64,000 nt of DNA from Lysobacterales bacterium (GCA_016703225.1 JADJCM010000001.1:1054001-1118000); one strand, 5' to 3'; numbered from the stretch's first letter, positions 36,477 to 48,402 are shown. Notes: a model not told the origin generated them from the letters alone. Program-made: numbers and translations.

Positions 36477-37819
36477 ATGTCGCGCGCGACGAAAACGCTG
36501 TCCGTCTGGATGAATGGGGAGCGCGTTGGTGCTTGGCACGACGCCGAACGCGATCAGCAGAGCTTCCGCTACGAGCCGAACTGGTTGGACTCGGCTGCTG
36601 CCCGTCCGTTGTCCTTGTCCCTGCCCTTCCTCCCGGACAACGCTCCGCACCGCGGCGCGGCTGTCTACAACTACTTCGACAACCTGCTGCCGGACAGCAA
36701 GCCGATTCGAGACCGCATCGCCTCGCGATATCGCACCGAGTCGAGGGATGCGTTTGCGCTGCTGCGCGAAATCGGTGCGGACTGCGTCGGGGCCGTGCAA
36801 CTGTTGCGCGAAGACGAGCAACCCGAACACCTGCGGCACATCCGCGGCCAGCCACTGACTGTCGATGATGTTGCCGACTTGCTGGCCGGCGTGCCCACCG
36901 CCGCGGGATGGCATCCGACGGGTCGCGAAGATGGCCTGCGCATCTCGATTGCCGGAGCGCAGGAGAAGACCGCGCTGCTCTGGCACGAAGGGCGCTGGCA
37001 GCTACCGATAGGCGCGACACCGACGACCCATCTGTTCAAGCTGCCGCTTGGCAGGATTGCAACCCTGGGTGTGGATCTGTCGACCTCGGTGGAGAACGAA
37101 TGGCTGTGCTCCAGACTGCTCGCGGCCTATGGATTGCCGATCGCGAACTGCGAGATGGCGAGATTCGGCGAGTCTCCGGTGCTGATCGTCGAACGATTCG
37201 ATCGCCGGCTATCCGCGGACCAGCAATGGTGGTTGCGACTGCCTCAGGAAGACTATTGCCAGGCCTTGGCCCTGCCGCCGGAGCGAAAGTACGAGTCGGA
37301 CAAAGGACCGGGCATCCCCGAGATCATGCGGGTTCTGCAAGGCTCGAGACCGGAACACCGTGAACTGGATCGAGAACGGTTCTTCAGAGCCCAGATCCTG
37401 TTCTGGATGCTCGCTGCCATCGACGGCCACGCCAAGAACTTCAGCCTGTTCATCGAAGCGGGTGGGGCGTACCGCGCTACGCCGCTATACGACGTCCTCT
37501 CCGCCTGGCCTTTCGTCGGCTCAGGCGCCGGAAAGATGCCGCGTAGAAAGTTGAAGATGGCGATGGCAGTACACGGCAAGAGCAAGCATTACGACCACGA
37601 CACCATCCAGCGCCGGCATTGGACATCGACCGCGCGAAAGTGCGGATTCGGTGCCGATATCGAATCCATGATCGACACGCTGATCGAACAAACGCCGGGG
37701 GCAATCGCGAGAGTGGAGGCGGAATTGCCGTCTTCGTTTCCCCTAGCGGTCGCAGAGCAGGTCTTCGACGGGTTGCGCCTGAGCGCCGAAAGGCTCGCGA
37801 TGCAGCGGGGTCGGCCGCA

Positions 37820-37823
<4 letters not shown>
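36477..37823 (+). CDS. hipA: HipA serine/threonine kinase toxin
   Basis: 448 residues, similar to E. coli HipA (440). The N-subdomain 1 (SVWMNGERVGAW) is followed by the P-loop-like activation motif LRISIAGAQEKTALL (candidate autophosphorylated Ser157), the catalytic loop DGHAKNFSLF (Asp317, Asn322) and the metal-binding YDVLSAWP (Asp340). HipA of E. coli phosphorylates glutamyl-tRNA synthetase, halting translation. It lies 3 bases after hipB, and its TGA stop overlaps the TTG start of recQ, so toxin and helicase translation may be coupled. Confidence 0.95.
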
Positions 37824-39616
<1,793 letters not shown>

Positions 39617-39622
<6 letters not shown>

Positions 39623-39652
39623 GTCACGGCCCGGATGTAGGTCGGATCAAGC
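39617..39652. repeat. REP fragments after recQ
   Basis: Two partial heads, AATGTAGGTC (39617-39626) and GATGTAGGTCGGATCAAGCG (39634-39653), occur without a complete second arm. The first provides the recQ stop codon. Confidence 0.6.
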
Positions 39653-39721
39653 GCCCCCGGCGCTTGCAGCGCTGCGGGAAACGCGCACACTTGCGGCCAA
39701 CACTGCTGCCGGAGTCCGCCC

Positions 39722-41176
39722 ATGCTGCGCCGCGTCCGTGCTTTCCCCCTGGCCCTGGTGCTGGCGACGCCGGCATGGGCCGCGAACGAGCAGGTGATGC
39801 TGGTACTGGATGCCTCGGGTTCGATGTGGGGCCAGCTCGATGGGCGCAGCAAGGTCGAGATCGCGCGCGATGCGGTCAAGGACCTGGTCGGTCACTGGAA
39901 GTCGGAGGTCGATCTTGGCCTGGTCGCATACGGCCACCGGCGCAAAGGCGACTGTGCCGATATCGAAACCCTGCTGCCAGCCGGGCCGCTCAACGCGCCG
40001 GCCTTTCTCGCCAAGGTGAACGGCCTCGCCGCCAAGGGCATGACGCCGCTGTCGCAGGCGGTGATCCATGCGGCCGAGGCATTGAAGTTGAGCGAGCAGA
40101 AGGCGACCGTGATCCTGATTTCCGACGGCGAGGAAACCTGCAACCTTGATCCGTGCGCGGTCGGCAAGGAACTGGAAACGAGAAGCGTGGCGTTCACCGC
40201 GCACGTGATCGGCTTCGATGTGCCCAACCCGGCGCACCAGGCACAGCTGCGTTGTCTCGCCGAGAACACCGGCGGCCGTTACCTGAATGCGTCCGATGCG
40301 GCTTCGCTCGAAAAGGCGCTGGGCGAAGTCGCCGTCGAGGCGACCCAACCGGCCCTGCCGGCGGTGCCAGCATCGCTGACCGCACCCAAGGCGCTGGTTG
40401 CCGCAACCGAAGTCGAGATCGGCTTCAGTGGACCGGCCGAGGAACGCGACTGGATCGGCTTCGCCCCGGTCGGCAGTCACGAGGATGCCTACCTCGGTTG
40501 GGCGTGGGTGAAGTCCGCCACGCGCACAGTGAAGGTGATGGTGCCGGGCGAACCCGGTCCCTACGAACTGCGTTACGTCAGCGCCAGGCGCAAGCCACCG
40601 GTGCTGGCGCACATCCAGGTGATGGTGAGCGCGGCCGAAGCCAGCGTCGTCGCGCCAAAGGCGGCAATGGCCGGTTCCCGCGTCGAGATCCGCGCGCGCG
40701 GACCGGGCGAAGCGCGCCACTGGATCGGCTTTGCGCCCAAGGGCAGCGGGCCGCACGAATATCGCGACTACGCGCGCCCGGACGCTTCCGGCACCACCAC
40801 GGTGACGCTGACCGCACCCGCGGTCGCAGGCGAATACGAGGTCCGCTACGTGCTCAACGAACGCGAGAAGATCGCAGCCTCGCAGCCGATCACGGTGCTG
40901 CCGGCCAAGGCGCGCCTGCTCGATCCGCCGCGCAGCGCGAAGGCACGCGCGCTGATGAGCATCGAATGGACCGGACCCAATGGCCATCGCAACTGGATCG
41001 GCAGCATCCGCAAGGGCGGCACCAGCGCCAACTATCTCGGCTACGCCTACACCAACACCCCAAGCCCGGCCCGCTTCCCGGCCCCGGACGAACCCGGCGA
41101 CTACGAACTGGTGTTCGTGCTCACCGGCGAGAACGGCGAACAGATCCTCGACCGCCAGCCGTTGCGGGTGGAGTGA
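39722..41176 (+). CDS. Secreted VWA-domain protein with three beta-sandwich repeats
   Basis: 484 residues. A signal peptide ends near AWAA (residue 21). The von Willebrand A domain carries an intact MIDAS: DASGSM (Asp30, Ser32, Ser34), Thr in KGMTPLSQ and Asp in ISDGEETC. Residues 210-484 are three repeats of about 90 residues, each with a GP..R.WIGF motif (ERDWIGFAPVGS, ARHWIGFAPKGS, HRNWIGSIRKGG) and a closing YELRYV or YELVFVL strand. It probably binds metal-dependent protein ligands in the periplasm. No operon partner is present. Confidence 0.87.
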   Translation: MLRRVRAFPLALVLATPAWAANEQVMLVLDASGSMWGQLDGRSKVEIARDAVKDLVGHWKSEVDLGLVAYGHRRKGDCADIETLLPAGPLNAPAFLAKVNGLAAKGMTPLSQAVIHAAEALKLSEQKATVILISDGEETCNLDPCAVGKELETRSVAFTAHVIGFDVPNPAHQAQLRCLAENTGGRYLNASDAASLEKALGEVAVEATQPALPAVPASLTAPKALVAATEVEIGFSGPAEERDWIGFAPVGSHEDAYLGWAWVKSATRTVKVMVPGEPGPYELRYVSARRKPPVLAHIQVMVSAAEASVVAPKAAMAGSRVEIRARGPGEARHWIGFAPKGSGPHEYRDYARPDASGTTTVTLTAPAVAGEYEVRYVLNEREKIAASQPITVLPAKARLLDPPRSAKARALMSIEWTGPNGHRNWIGSIRKGGTSANYLGYAYTNTPSPARFPAPDEPGDYELVFVLTGENGEQILDRQPLRVE

Positions 41177-41229
41177 GGCGGGCGCGACGCGCACATGCGC
41201 GGTTGCCGCCCGTGCCCCGTGGCGCGGGC

Positions 41230-42612
41230 CTACGGATCCGCAGCCGCCGACCGCTGGTTTTCGGCTCTGCCGCCAGCATCGCGAATGCGGGCGGCCAGAT
41301 CGAGTGGCGCGAAGAACGTGAAGGCGCGCCCTTCCTTGCGCAGTTCGAGCAGGTCGCGTTTCGCCAGATCCAGGAGATCGGTGCGCGCGGTCTGGTACGT
41401 CACTGTGTGTCGTCGCTGGTGCTCGGCAATGGTGTAGGCGTGGTCGCCATGTTGAAGCGCATGCTCCAGCAGGCGGCGCTGGCGGTGATTCAAGGATGCG
41501 CCCAGGCGCGAGTCGGCGCGCAGCAGCCCGGCACCGTCGCGACGCTCGGCGCGCTTGCGCCGCACGTACTGCATCAGACCATCGAACGCACGCTGCATGA
41601 CGTCCAGCTGGTGCTCGACGAAGTAGCCGAGATCGTTGCCGTCGGACTCGGTGTAAAGGTAGGCGCGCTGGTAGTCCGCAGGCTTGCGCCGGATGACCGA
41701 AGAGATCGACAGGTAGCGAGACAGCCAGTAGCCCGATCGCAGCATCGACCAGTAGAACAGGGTTCGTGCGGTGCGACCGTTGCCGTCCACGAACGGGTGG
41801 TCGTAGCCCATCTGAAAGTGGATTGCGATGGCGCGGACGACCGGATGCAGGAACGGTTGCAGCTGGTCGTCATTGGCGAACGCACAGAGTCGCAGCATGC
41901 GCTCGCTGAGCTCGTGCGCCGGCGGCGGTTCGTGCAACACGCGCTGCGAGATGCCGTCGACAACATGGATCGCTTCGTCGCTCTTGCGTAGCCGCCCGGC
42001 AGTGTCCGGGTTGTCCAGCGTGCCATCGGTGATGACGCGGTGGATCTCGCAGATCCGCTCGGGCGTGAGTGGTTGTTCGATCCATCTCGCCAAATCCAGC
42101 GTCGCGCGGTAGTTGTTGACGATCATCCGTTCGCTTTTGTCGCGCGGCGGGCGTCGGCTGCGCAGCATCGCCTTGGCGACCTCGGAAGTGGTCGAGGCGC
42201 CTTCCAGCTGTGAGGAGGTCATTGCCTCCTCGATCAGCGAACGCGCGAGGTGGCGTTCGTGGGTGCGGTGGTCGCTGTCTTCGACCAGTTCGGCGAAGGA
42301 ACCGGAGGCGCTTCGGTCGAAGAAATGCAGGCGCCGCTGGAAGGTATCGGTCAATGCGACCCATATGGGTCGGCCAGCCTTGTCGGTCAGCGGCAGCGGG
42401 CGCGATCGCGCCGACCGGGCCAGCTTGAGCGCTGCCCACCAGGTCTCACTGCTGTATCCCGCAGGAGGCGTCAGATGGCGCAGATGATCCCAATGCTCAT
42501 AACGGCCATTGACGTCTGCCTCGCCCCCAAGCCGCAAACCCATGTCCTTCAGCAGACTGGGATTTCTGCCAAGAATCGCGTCGACGGACGGGGGGCTGAG
42601 CGGCAGCTTCAT
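41230..42612 (-). CDS. Fic-family adenylyltransferase with C-terminal winged helix (class II)
   Basis: 460 residues from ATG 42612; a TTG at 42633 would start inside the palindrome. The Fic core is HPFVDGNGRTAR (272-283) with catalytic His272. The inhibitory helix motif SSQLEG (Ser133...Glu137-Gly138) lies N-terminal to the core, making it a class II, self-inhibited Fic. The last 110 residues (RRLLEHALQH...TARTDLLDLAKRDLL) look like a winged helix-turn-helix. It probably transfers AMP to protein hydroxyls. A 20-bp-arm palindrome sits immediately upstream and may be its own operator. Confidence 0.9.
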   Translation of the reverse strand: MKLPLSPPSVDAILGRNPSLLKDMGLRLGGEADVNGRYEHWDHLRHLTPPAGYSSETWWAALKLARSARSRPLPLTDKAGRPIWVALTDTFQRRLHFFDRSASGSFAELVEDSDHRTHERHLARSLIEEAMTSSQLEGASTTSEVAKAMLRSRRPPRDKSERMIVNNYRATLDLARWIEQPLTPERICEIHRVITDGTLDNPDTAGRLRKSDEAIHVVDGISQRVLHEPPPAHELSERMLRLCAFANDDQLQPFLHPVVRAIAIHFQMGYDHPFVDGNGRTARTLFYWSMLRSGYWLSRYLSISSVIRRKPADYQRAYLYTESDGNDLGYFVEHQLDVMQRAFDGLMQYVRRKRAERRDGAGLLRADSRLGASLNHRQRRLLEHALQHGDHAYTIAEHQRRHTVTYQTARTDLLDLAKRDLLELRKEGRAFTFFAPLDLAARIRDAGGRAENQRSAAADP

Positions 42613-42621
42613 GGCGGTCCT

Positions 42622-42670
42622 GGTGTCAGTCAACTACTAATACCACACAAATTAGTAGTTGTCCGACACC
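42622..42670. promoter_or_regulatory. Long palindrome upstream of the Fic gene
   Basis: CAACTACTAAT and ATTAGTAGTTG are perfect 11-bp arms about 9 bases apart (42631-42641 and 42651-42661). Including GGTGTC/GACACC the arms extend to 20 bp with two mismatches. The palindrome is A+T-rich in a G+C-rich genome and ends 9 bases before the Fic ATG. It is either an operator or the terminator of the upstream oxidoreductase gene. Confidence 0.65.
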
Positions 42671-42686
42671 AGCAACCGCGGCTCGC

Positions 42687-45600
42687 TCAGGCGGCCTTGG
42701 CGGTCTCGCTCGCCGGAGGATTTCGGAACTGCGCCAGCAACTCGACTTCGCGCGCCCGGGCCTTGGCCAGGTGCGCGGCCTTGACGTGGCCGTAGCCGCG
42801 GATGTGCTCCGGGACCTCGGCGATCTGCACGGCGAGGGCGTGGTTCGAGGCATCGAGGCGGTCGACCAGTTCGTCGACGGTGCGGAAGTAGTCCTCGACC
42901 AGTTGCCGCTCCATGCGGCGCTCGGCGGTCTTGCCGAAGACGTCGAAGAAACCGCCGCGCAGTCCCTTCATCTTCGCCAGCAACTTGAACGCGCTGAACA
43001 CCCACGGACCATAGGCCGACTTCAGCGGCTGGCCATCGGCATCCTTGCGCGCGAACAGCGGCGGCGCCAGGTTGAAGTGGACCTTGTAGTCGCCGTCGAA
43101 GGTTTCGCGGATGCGCTTTTCGAAATCGCCGGTGGTGTACAGGCGCGCGACCTCGTACTCGTCCTTGTACGCCATCAGCTTGAAGGCGTGGCGGGCGACC
43201 ACTTCACTGAGCTGGCTGGACCCGGCACGCTTGCCGCTCTCGGCCGCGCGCACTTTGGCGACCAGCGCCTTGTAGCGCTGCGCGTAGGCGCCGTCCTGGT
43301 ATTCGGTCAGGTACTTGGCGCGCAGCGCGACGCTCTCGTCCAGCGTCTGCGCCAGCCGGCCGAAGCCCTCGAATGCGGCCGAAGTGGCGAGATGTTCCTG
43401 GGCATCGGTGGCCACTGCGGCGACACCGACGAAATCCATGAACGCCGGCGGCGTCTTCAGTGCCGCCGCCTTCTTCACTGCGGCGAGATCGTGCGCGGCG
43501 AGCCGGCCCCAGTAGAACGCGCGCTTGTTCAGTTCGATCGCGGCGCCGTTGAGTTCGATCGCGCGCATCAGCGCATCCATCGACACCGGCACGAAGCCCT
43601 TCTGCCAGGCGTAGCCGAGCATGAAGGTGTTGGTCGCGATCGAGTCGCCGAGCAGCGCGGTGGCGAGTTCGGTGGCGTCGACCAGGTCCGGCTTGTCGCC
43701 GCCCATCGCGGTCTGCACCGCGTCGACGATCTGCGCCTTCGGAAACTGCAGGTCGGGGTTGCGGGCGAAGGTGCCGGGCATGGCTTCGTAGCCGTTCAGC
43801 ACGGTGTGCGCACGACCGGCGCGAATCTTCGACATCGCCCAGTAGTCGTTGACCACGACCATGTCGCAGCCGAGCACCAGGTCGGCCTCACCGGCGGCGA
43901 TGCGCACCGCGTGGATGTCGTTGGGCGAACGCGCGACGCGCACGTGCGTGGTCACCGCCCCGCCCTTCTGCGCCAGGCCGGTCTGGTCCAGCACCGAAGT
44001 GCCCTTGCCTTCGAGGTGCGCGGCCATGCCGATCAGCGCGCCGATGGTGACGACGCCGGTGCCGCCGATGCCGGTGACCAGGATGTTCCAGGGTTGTTCC
44101 AGGTCGGTGCGCTGCGGCGGCAGCGGCAGGTTGGAAACGTCGATGCTGGCGCCCGATCCCTTCTGCTTGCGCAGCGCGCCGCCCTCGATGGTCACGAAGC
44201 TCGGGCAGAAGCCCTTGACGCAACTGAAGTCCTTGTTGCAGTTGCTCTGGTCGATCTCGCGCTTGCGCCCGAACTCGGTTTCCAGCGGCAGCACCGAAAC
44301 ACAGTTGGAGGCCACGCCGCAATCGCCGCAGCCTTCGCAGACGGCCGGATTGATGAAGGTGCGACGGTTCGGATCGACCGCCTTGCCGCGCTTGCGCCGA
44401 CGCCGCAACTCCGCGGCGCAGGTCTGGTCGAAGATCAGCACGCTGACCCCGGGTACCTCGCGCAGGCGCGTCTGCACCGCTTCGAGTTCCTCGCGATCGA
44501 AAAACTCGACGCCTTCCGGGAAGATCTCCGGGCGCGACCATTTTTCGATGTGGTCGCTCAGCACGACGATCGTCTTCACGCCTTCCGAACGCACCTGATG
44601 TGCGATGTCCGGCACCGTCAGCGTGCCGTCCACCGGCTGGCCGCCGGTCATCGCCATCGCGTCGTTGTAGAGGATCTTGTAGGTGATGTTCACCTTCGCC
44701 GCGATCGCCTGACGGATCGCCAGCGAACCCGAATGGAAGTAGGTGCCGTCACCGAGGTTCTGGAACACGTGCTTCTCGTCGGTGAACGGCGCCTGGCCGC
44801 ACCAGGTGGTGCCCTCGCCGCCCATCTGCGTGAAGGTGTCGGTGCGACGGTCCATCCAGGTGACCATGTAGTGGCAGCCGATGCCACCGAGCGCGCGCGA
44901 ACCTTCCGGCACCACGGTCGAGGAATTGTGCGGGCAGCCCGAGCAGTAATGCGCGGCGCGCGGGAAGCTGGCGCGCGGTGCGGCCAGTTCGCGTTCCTTT
45001 TCCTCGATCCACTGCAGCCGCGACACGATCGTTTCGCTGGTGAAGAAGCGCGACAGGCGCGCGGCGATCGCCATCGCGATCATCGCCGGCGTCAGTTCCG
45101 AGGTGCTCGGCAGGATCCATGCGCCAGCCTCGTTGTACTTGCCGACGATGCTCGGGCGCGTGGCGTGGTCCCAGTTGTACATCGCCTCCTTCATCTGCGA
45201 CTCGATGAAGCTGCGCTTTTCTTCGACGATCAGGATGTCTTCGAGGCCACGCGCGAAGTTGCGGATGCCGATCGGTTCCAGCGGCCAGGTCATGCCGACC
45301 TTGTAGACGCGGATGCCGATGTCTTCGGCCATGCGCCGGTCGATGCCGAGGTATTCGAGCGCCTGCAGCACGTCGAGGTAGCTCTTGCCGGTGGTAACGA
45401 TACCGAAGCGCGCCTTCGGCGAATCGATCACGGTCTTGTCGATGCGGTTGGCGCGCGCGAACGCCTCGGCCGCGGCGACGGCGTATTGGTGCAGGCGCAT
45501 TTCCTGGTTCAGCGGCGGGTCCGGCCAGCGGATGTTGAGTCCGCCCGCCGGCAGCTCGAAGTCGTGCGGCAGCACGATGTCGAGCTGGTGCGGATTGACG

Positions 45601-46256
45601 TTGACCGAGGCCGAGGACTCCACGGTTTCGGCGATGGTCTTGAAGCCGACCCAGCGTCCGGTGAAGCGCGACATCGCCCAGCCAAGCAGGCCCATGTCGA
45701 GGATGTCTTGCACTCCTGCCGGATTCAGCACCGGCATCAGCGCCGAGACGAACTCGTGTTCGGAACCGTGCGGCAGGGTCGAGGAACGGCAGGCATGGTC
45801 GTCGGCCGCAAGCGCGAGCACGCCGCCATGGCTGGAGGTGCCGGCGGCATTGCCATGCTTGAACACGTCGCCGCAGCGATCGACGCCGGGGCCCTTGCCG
45901 TACCACATCGAGAACACGCCGTCGTACTTGGCGCCCTGGAACAGGTTGGTCTGCTGCGAGCCCCAGACCATGGTCGCGCCCAGGTCCTCGTTCAAGCCGG
46001 GCTGGAACTTCACCTTCTGCGATTCGAGGTGCTTCTTCGCTTTCCACAGCTCCAGATCGAAGCCACCCAAGGGCGAACCGCGATAGCCGGAGATGAAGCC
46101 GGCCGTGTTCAGCCCCGCCGCCTGATCGCGCAGCGCCTGCATGATCGGCAAGCGCACCAGCGCCTGCACGCCGGACAGGAAGATGCGTCCTTCGCGCCGC
46201 GTGTACTTGTCGTCCAGCGTGTAGGAACGGTCCAACTGCTCGGCGGGTACGGCCAT
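42687..46256 (-). CDS. Indolepyruvate ferredoxin oxidoreductase-family protein (fused subunits)
   Basis: 1,189 residues, a single-chain 2-oxoacid:acceptor oxidoreductase. The N-terminal two-thirds are pyrimidine- and TPP-binding domains (GCHYMVTWMDRRTD, QMGGEGTTWCGQAPF, TYKILYNDAMAMTGGQP). An iron-sulfur segment with CEGCGDCGVASNC lies near residue 640. The gamma-like oxidoreductase domain starts about 725 with TGIGGTGVVTIGALIG. It oxidatively decarboxylates arylpyruvates or branched 2-oxoacids to acyl-CoA, reducing a ferredoxin-like acceptor, in amino acid breakdown. The fused form is common in aerobic proteobacteria. It is divergent from the ParA gene. Confidence 0.93.
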   Translation of the reverse strand: MAVPAEQLDRSYTLDDKYTRREGRIFLSGVQALVRLPIMQALRDQAAGLNTAGFISGYRGSPLGGFDLELWKAKKHLESQKVKFQPGLNEDLGATMVWGSQQTNLFQGAKYDGVFSMWYGKGPGVDRCGDVFKHGNAAGTSSHGGVLALAADDHACRSSTLPHGSEHEFVSALMPVLNPAGVQDILDMGLLGWAMSRFTGRWVGFKTIAETVESSASVNVNPHQLDIVLPHDFELPAGGLNIRWPDPPLNQEMRLHQYAVAAAEAFARANRIDKTVIDSPKARFGIVTTGKSYLDVLQALEYLGIDRRMAEDIGIRVYKVGMTWPLEPIGIRNFARGLEDILIVEEKRSFIESQMKEAMYNWDHATRPSIVGKYNEAGAWILPSTSELTPAMIAMAIAARLSRFFTSETIVSRLQWIEEKERELAAPRASFPRAAHYCSGCPHNSSTVVPEGSRALGGIGCHYMVTWMDRRTDTFTQMGGEGTTWCGQAPFTDEKHVFQNLGDGTYFHSGSLAIRQAIAAKVNITYKILYNDAMAMTGGQPVDGTLTVPDIAHQVRSEGVKTIVVLSDHIEKWSRPEIFPEGVEFFDREELEAVQTRLREVPGVSVLIFDQTCAAELRRRRKRGKAVDPNRRTFINPAVCEGCGDCGVASNCVSVLPLETEFGRKREIDQSNCNKDFSCVKGFCPSFVTIEGGALRKQKGSGASIDVSNLPLPPQRTDLEQPWNILVTGIGGTGVVTIGALIGMAAHLEGKGTSVLDQTGLAQKGGAVTTHVRVARSPNDIHAVRIAAGEADLVLGCDMVVVNDYWAMSKIRAGRAHTVLNGYEAMPGTFARNPDLQFPKAQIVDAVQTAMGGDKPDLVDATELATALLGDSIATNTFMLGYAWQKGFVPVSMDALMRAIELNGAAIELNKRAFYWGRLAAHDLAAVKKAAALKTPPAFMDFVGVAAVATDAQEHLATSAAFEGFGRLAQTLDESVALRAKYLTEYQDGAYAQRYKALVAKVRAAESGKRAGSSQLSEVVARHAFKLMAYKDEYEVARLYTTGDFEKRIRETFDGDYKVHFNLAPPLFARKDADGQPLKSAYGPWVFSAFKLLAKMKGLRGGFFDVFGKTAERRMERQLVEDYFRTVDELVDRLDASNHALAVQIAEVPEHIRGYGHVKAAHLAKARAREVELLAQFRNPPASETAKAA

Positions 46257-46381
46257 GTCGAGTCTCGGGGCAGCAAAAATGGGCGCGGAGTTTAGCAGCG
46301 GGGGGCGGGCTCGCCCCGAACGGATGTTTGGCCCGGCGCCCCGCTGCCGCTATCTTCCGGCAACAGCAGCGGAGATGGGCG

Positions 46382-47017
46382 ATGCGCACGATCCTGATTG
46401 CGAGTCCGAAGGGCGGTTGTGGCAAGACCACGGTGGCGACCAACCTGGCGGCGTTCTATGCGGTCGCCGGGCGCGAGACGGTGCTGATCGACTGCGATCG
46501 GCAAGGCTCCTCGCTGCACTGGGCCGAGAAGCGTGCAGCGCTGGCGCATCCGGTGCTGGGCATGGCTGGCAGGGTCGGAGCGAAAGTGACGGCGAAGCTG
46601 CCCGCTGGGAGCAAGCGCTGCGTGATCGATTCGGCCGCCGGCATCCGCATCAGCGAAGTCGCCGAGCTGATCGAGGCCGCGGATGCGCTGGTGATCCCGG
46701 TGCTGCCCTCGGTGATCGACCTCGAAGCCTCGGAGTCGTTCTTCGCCGAACTGGCCGAACTGCCGGCGATCAAGCGCAAGAAGTTCCCGGTCGCGATCGT
46801 CGCCAACCGCACCAAGCCCTGGACCAATGCGACGCAGATGGCCGTCGAACGGCTCAAACAGGCGCCGTTTCCGGTGGTCGCCGAACTGCGCGATTCACAG
46901 GGCTATGTGCTGATGGCCGGCATCGGCCGAAGCCTGTTCGACTACCACAGCGAACAGATCCGCTCGCACCAGGACGATTGGGCACCGCTGCTGAAGTGGC
47001 TGAAGAAGCTCGACTGA
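46382..47017 (+). CDS. Orphan ParA/MinD-family ATPase
   Basis: 211 residues. The deviant Walker A is KGGCGKTT (10-17), with the signature Lys at 10; DCDRQGSSLHW is switch-like and VIDSAAG is the Walker B region. PVLPSVIDLEASESFF and the C-terminus fit small ParA proteins that position plasmids, chemotaxis arrays or flagella. No parB or cargo gene is adjacent. ATG 46382 is chosen because AGCGGAGATGGGCG supplies GGAG upstream; the frame extends upstream without homology. Confidence 0.88.
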   Translation: MRTILIASPKGGCGKTTVATNLAAFYAVAGRETVLIDCDRQGSSLHWAEKRAALAHPVLGMAGRVGAKVTAKLPAGSKRCVIDSAAGIRISEVAELIEAADALVIPVLPSVIDLEASESFFAELAELPAIKRKKFPVAIVANRTKPWTNATQMAVERLKQAPFPVVAELRDSQGYVLMAGIGRSLFDYHSEQIRSHQDDWAPLLKWLKKLD

Positions 47018-47030
47018 ACGCGCGCGCCGC

Positions 47031-48269
47031 TCAGGCGCGCACCGAATAGCCGCGCGTGGCACGCGACGCGACCAGCAGCGCGGCGACCAGCAGCAGTGCC
47101 GCGACCAGCATCGGCGCACCGGGCAGGCGCATCACCGCGCCGGGTTCGATGAAGTAGGCGAAGGTGGCGGTGAACAAGCCCGGGCCGAGCAGGCCGCCGA
47201 CACCCATCAGGCTCGACAAGCCGCCCTGCAAGCGCCCCTGCTCGTGCGCCTCCAGATGCGAGGACATCAGCGCCTGTCCCGAGGGTCCGGCCATGCCCCA
47301 GAACGCCATGACCGGAATGCCGGCGAGCATCCAGTAACCATCGGGTGCGAGACCGTAGTCGACGAAGCCGAGGGCGCCGAACACCAGGCCGGCGAGCAAC
47401 GCCCGACGCTCGCCGATGCGCGCGACAATGCGTCGCGTCAACCCGGCTTGCACGATCGCGGAGGCGACACCGACCAGTCCGAGTGCCATGCCCACTTCCT
47501 TCGGCCCCCAGTGGTAGCGGTAGGCGGTGTACAGAACGAAGGTGCTCGGCAGCACGTAGTGCGCCAGGCTCGACAGGAAGTGCACGCTGGCGAGCGGCAG
47601 CAGGCGGTCGTGGTTGCGCAGCCACAACAGCGAGCCGAGCGGATTCGCGGTCTTCCAGACGAAACGCGGCGTGCGTTTTTCCGGCGGCAGCGACTCCGGC
47701 AAGACGAACAGGCCATAGCAGAAGTTGGACAAGCTCATGGCGGCCGCGACCCAGAACGGCAGACGCGGGTCGATGTCGCCGAGCAGGCCGCCGAGTGCCG
47801 GGCCGATCACGAAGCCGATGCCGAAGGCGGCGCCCATCATGCCGAAGGCGCCGGCGCGCTTCTCGGCCGGGGTGACGTCGGCAATGTAGGCGCCTGCGGT
47901 GGTGATGCTGGCCGCGGTAATGCCGGAGATGGCGCGACCGATGAACAGCCAGGCCAGGGTCGGCGCCAGCGCCATCAGCACGTAGTCCAAGCCGAGGCCG
48001 AGGTTCGACATCAGCACCACCGGCCGCCGGCCGAAACGGTCGGAGAGCGTGCCGAGCACCGGCGAGAACAGGAACTGCATCGCCGCCCAGAGCATGCCGG
48101 CATAGCCGTAGAAGCGCACCGCGGTCGCGGTGTCGTTGCCGAGGAACTGCTCGAACAGATGCGGCAACACCGGAATGATCATGCCGAGCGCAAGGAGGTC
48201 GAGCGCGACGGTGATCAGAATGAACACGATCGCGGCCTTGCGTGGCGCGACGGCAGCGGGTTCGGACAT
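47031..48269 (-). CDS. MFS drug-transporter family protein (TetA-like)
   Basis: 412 residues, 12 hydrophobic helices. Motif A is GTLSDRFGRRPVVLMS between helices 2 and 3, with a motif C-like GIGFVIGPALGGLLGD in helix 5, as in 12-TM TetA-type proton antiporters. It probably exports a drug or metabolite. No TetR regulator is adjacent. It converges on the ParA gene and is divergent from the LytS-type kinase gene (133 bases between starts). Confidence 0.9.
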   Translation of the reverse strand: MSEPAAVAPRKAAIVFILITVALDLLALGMIIPVLPHLFEQFLGNDTATAVRFYGYAGMLWAAMQFLFSPVLGTLSDRFGRRPVVLMSNLGLGLDYVLMALAPTLAWLFIGRAISGITAASITTAGAYIADVTPAEKRAGAFGMMGAAFGIGFVIGPALGGLLGDIDPRLPFWVAAAMSLSNFCYGLFVLPESLPPEKRTPRFVWKTANPLGSLLWLRNHDRLLPLASVHFLSSLAHYVLPSTFVLYTAYRYHWGPKEVGMALGLVGVASAIVQAGLTRRIVARIGERRALLAGLVFGALGFVDYGLAPDGYWMLAGIPVMAFWGMAGPSGQALMSSHLEAHEQGRLQGGLSSLMGVGGLLGPGLFTATFAYFIEPGAVMRLPGAPMLVAALLLVAALLVASRATRGYSVRA

Positions 48270-48402
48270 GCAGGCTCCAGGCAAACAGGGCGCGAGGCTA
48301 GCAGCAGCGCTGTGCGCGCGGCAGCCGCCCGGCCGTCCCCTGCCGCACACCACTGGGCCCGATCGCGTGCCGCGGCGCGCGCGCGACCGGCACAATGCGG
48401 CC

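Noticed and set aside
42771..46295. 1,174-residue open frame antisense to the indolepyruvate oxidoreductase gene
   Set aside because: It is the mirror of a well-conserved coding gene in G+C-rich DNA; its translation is His/Arg/Ala-rich without motifs.
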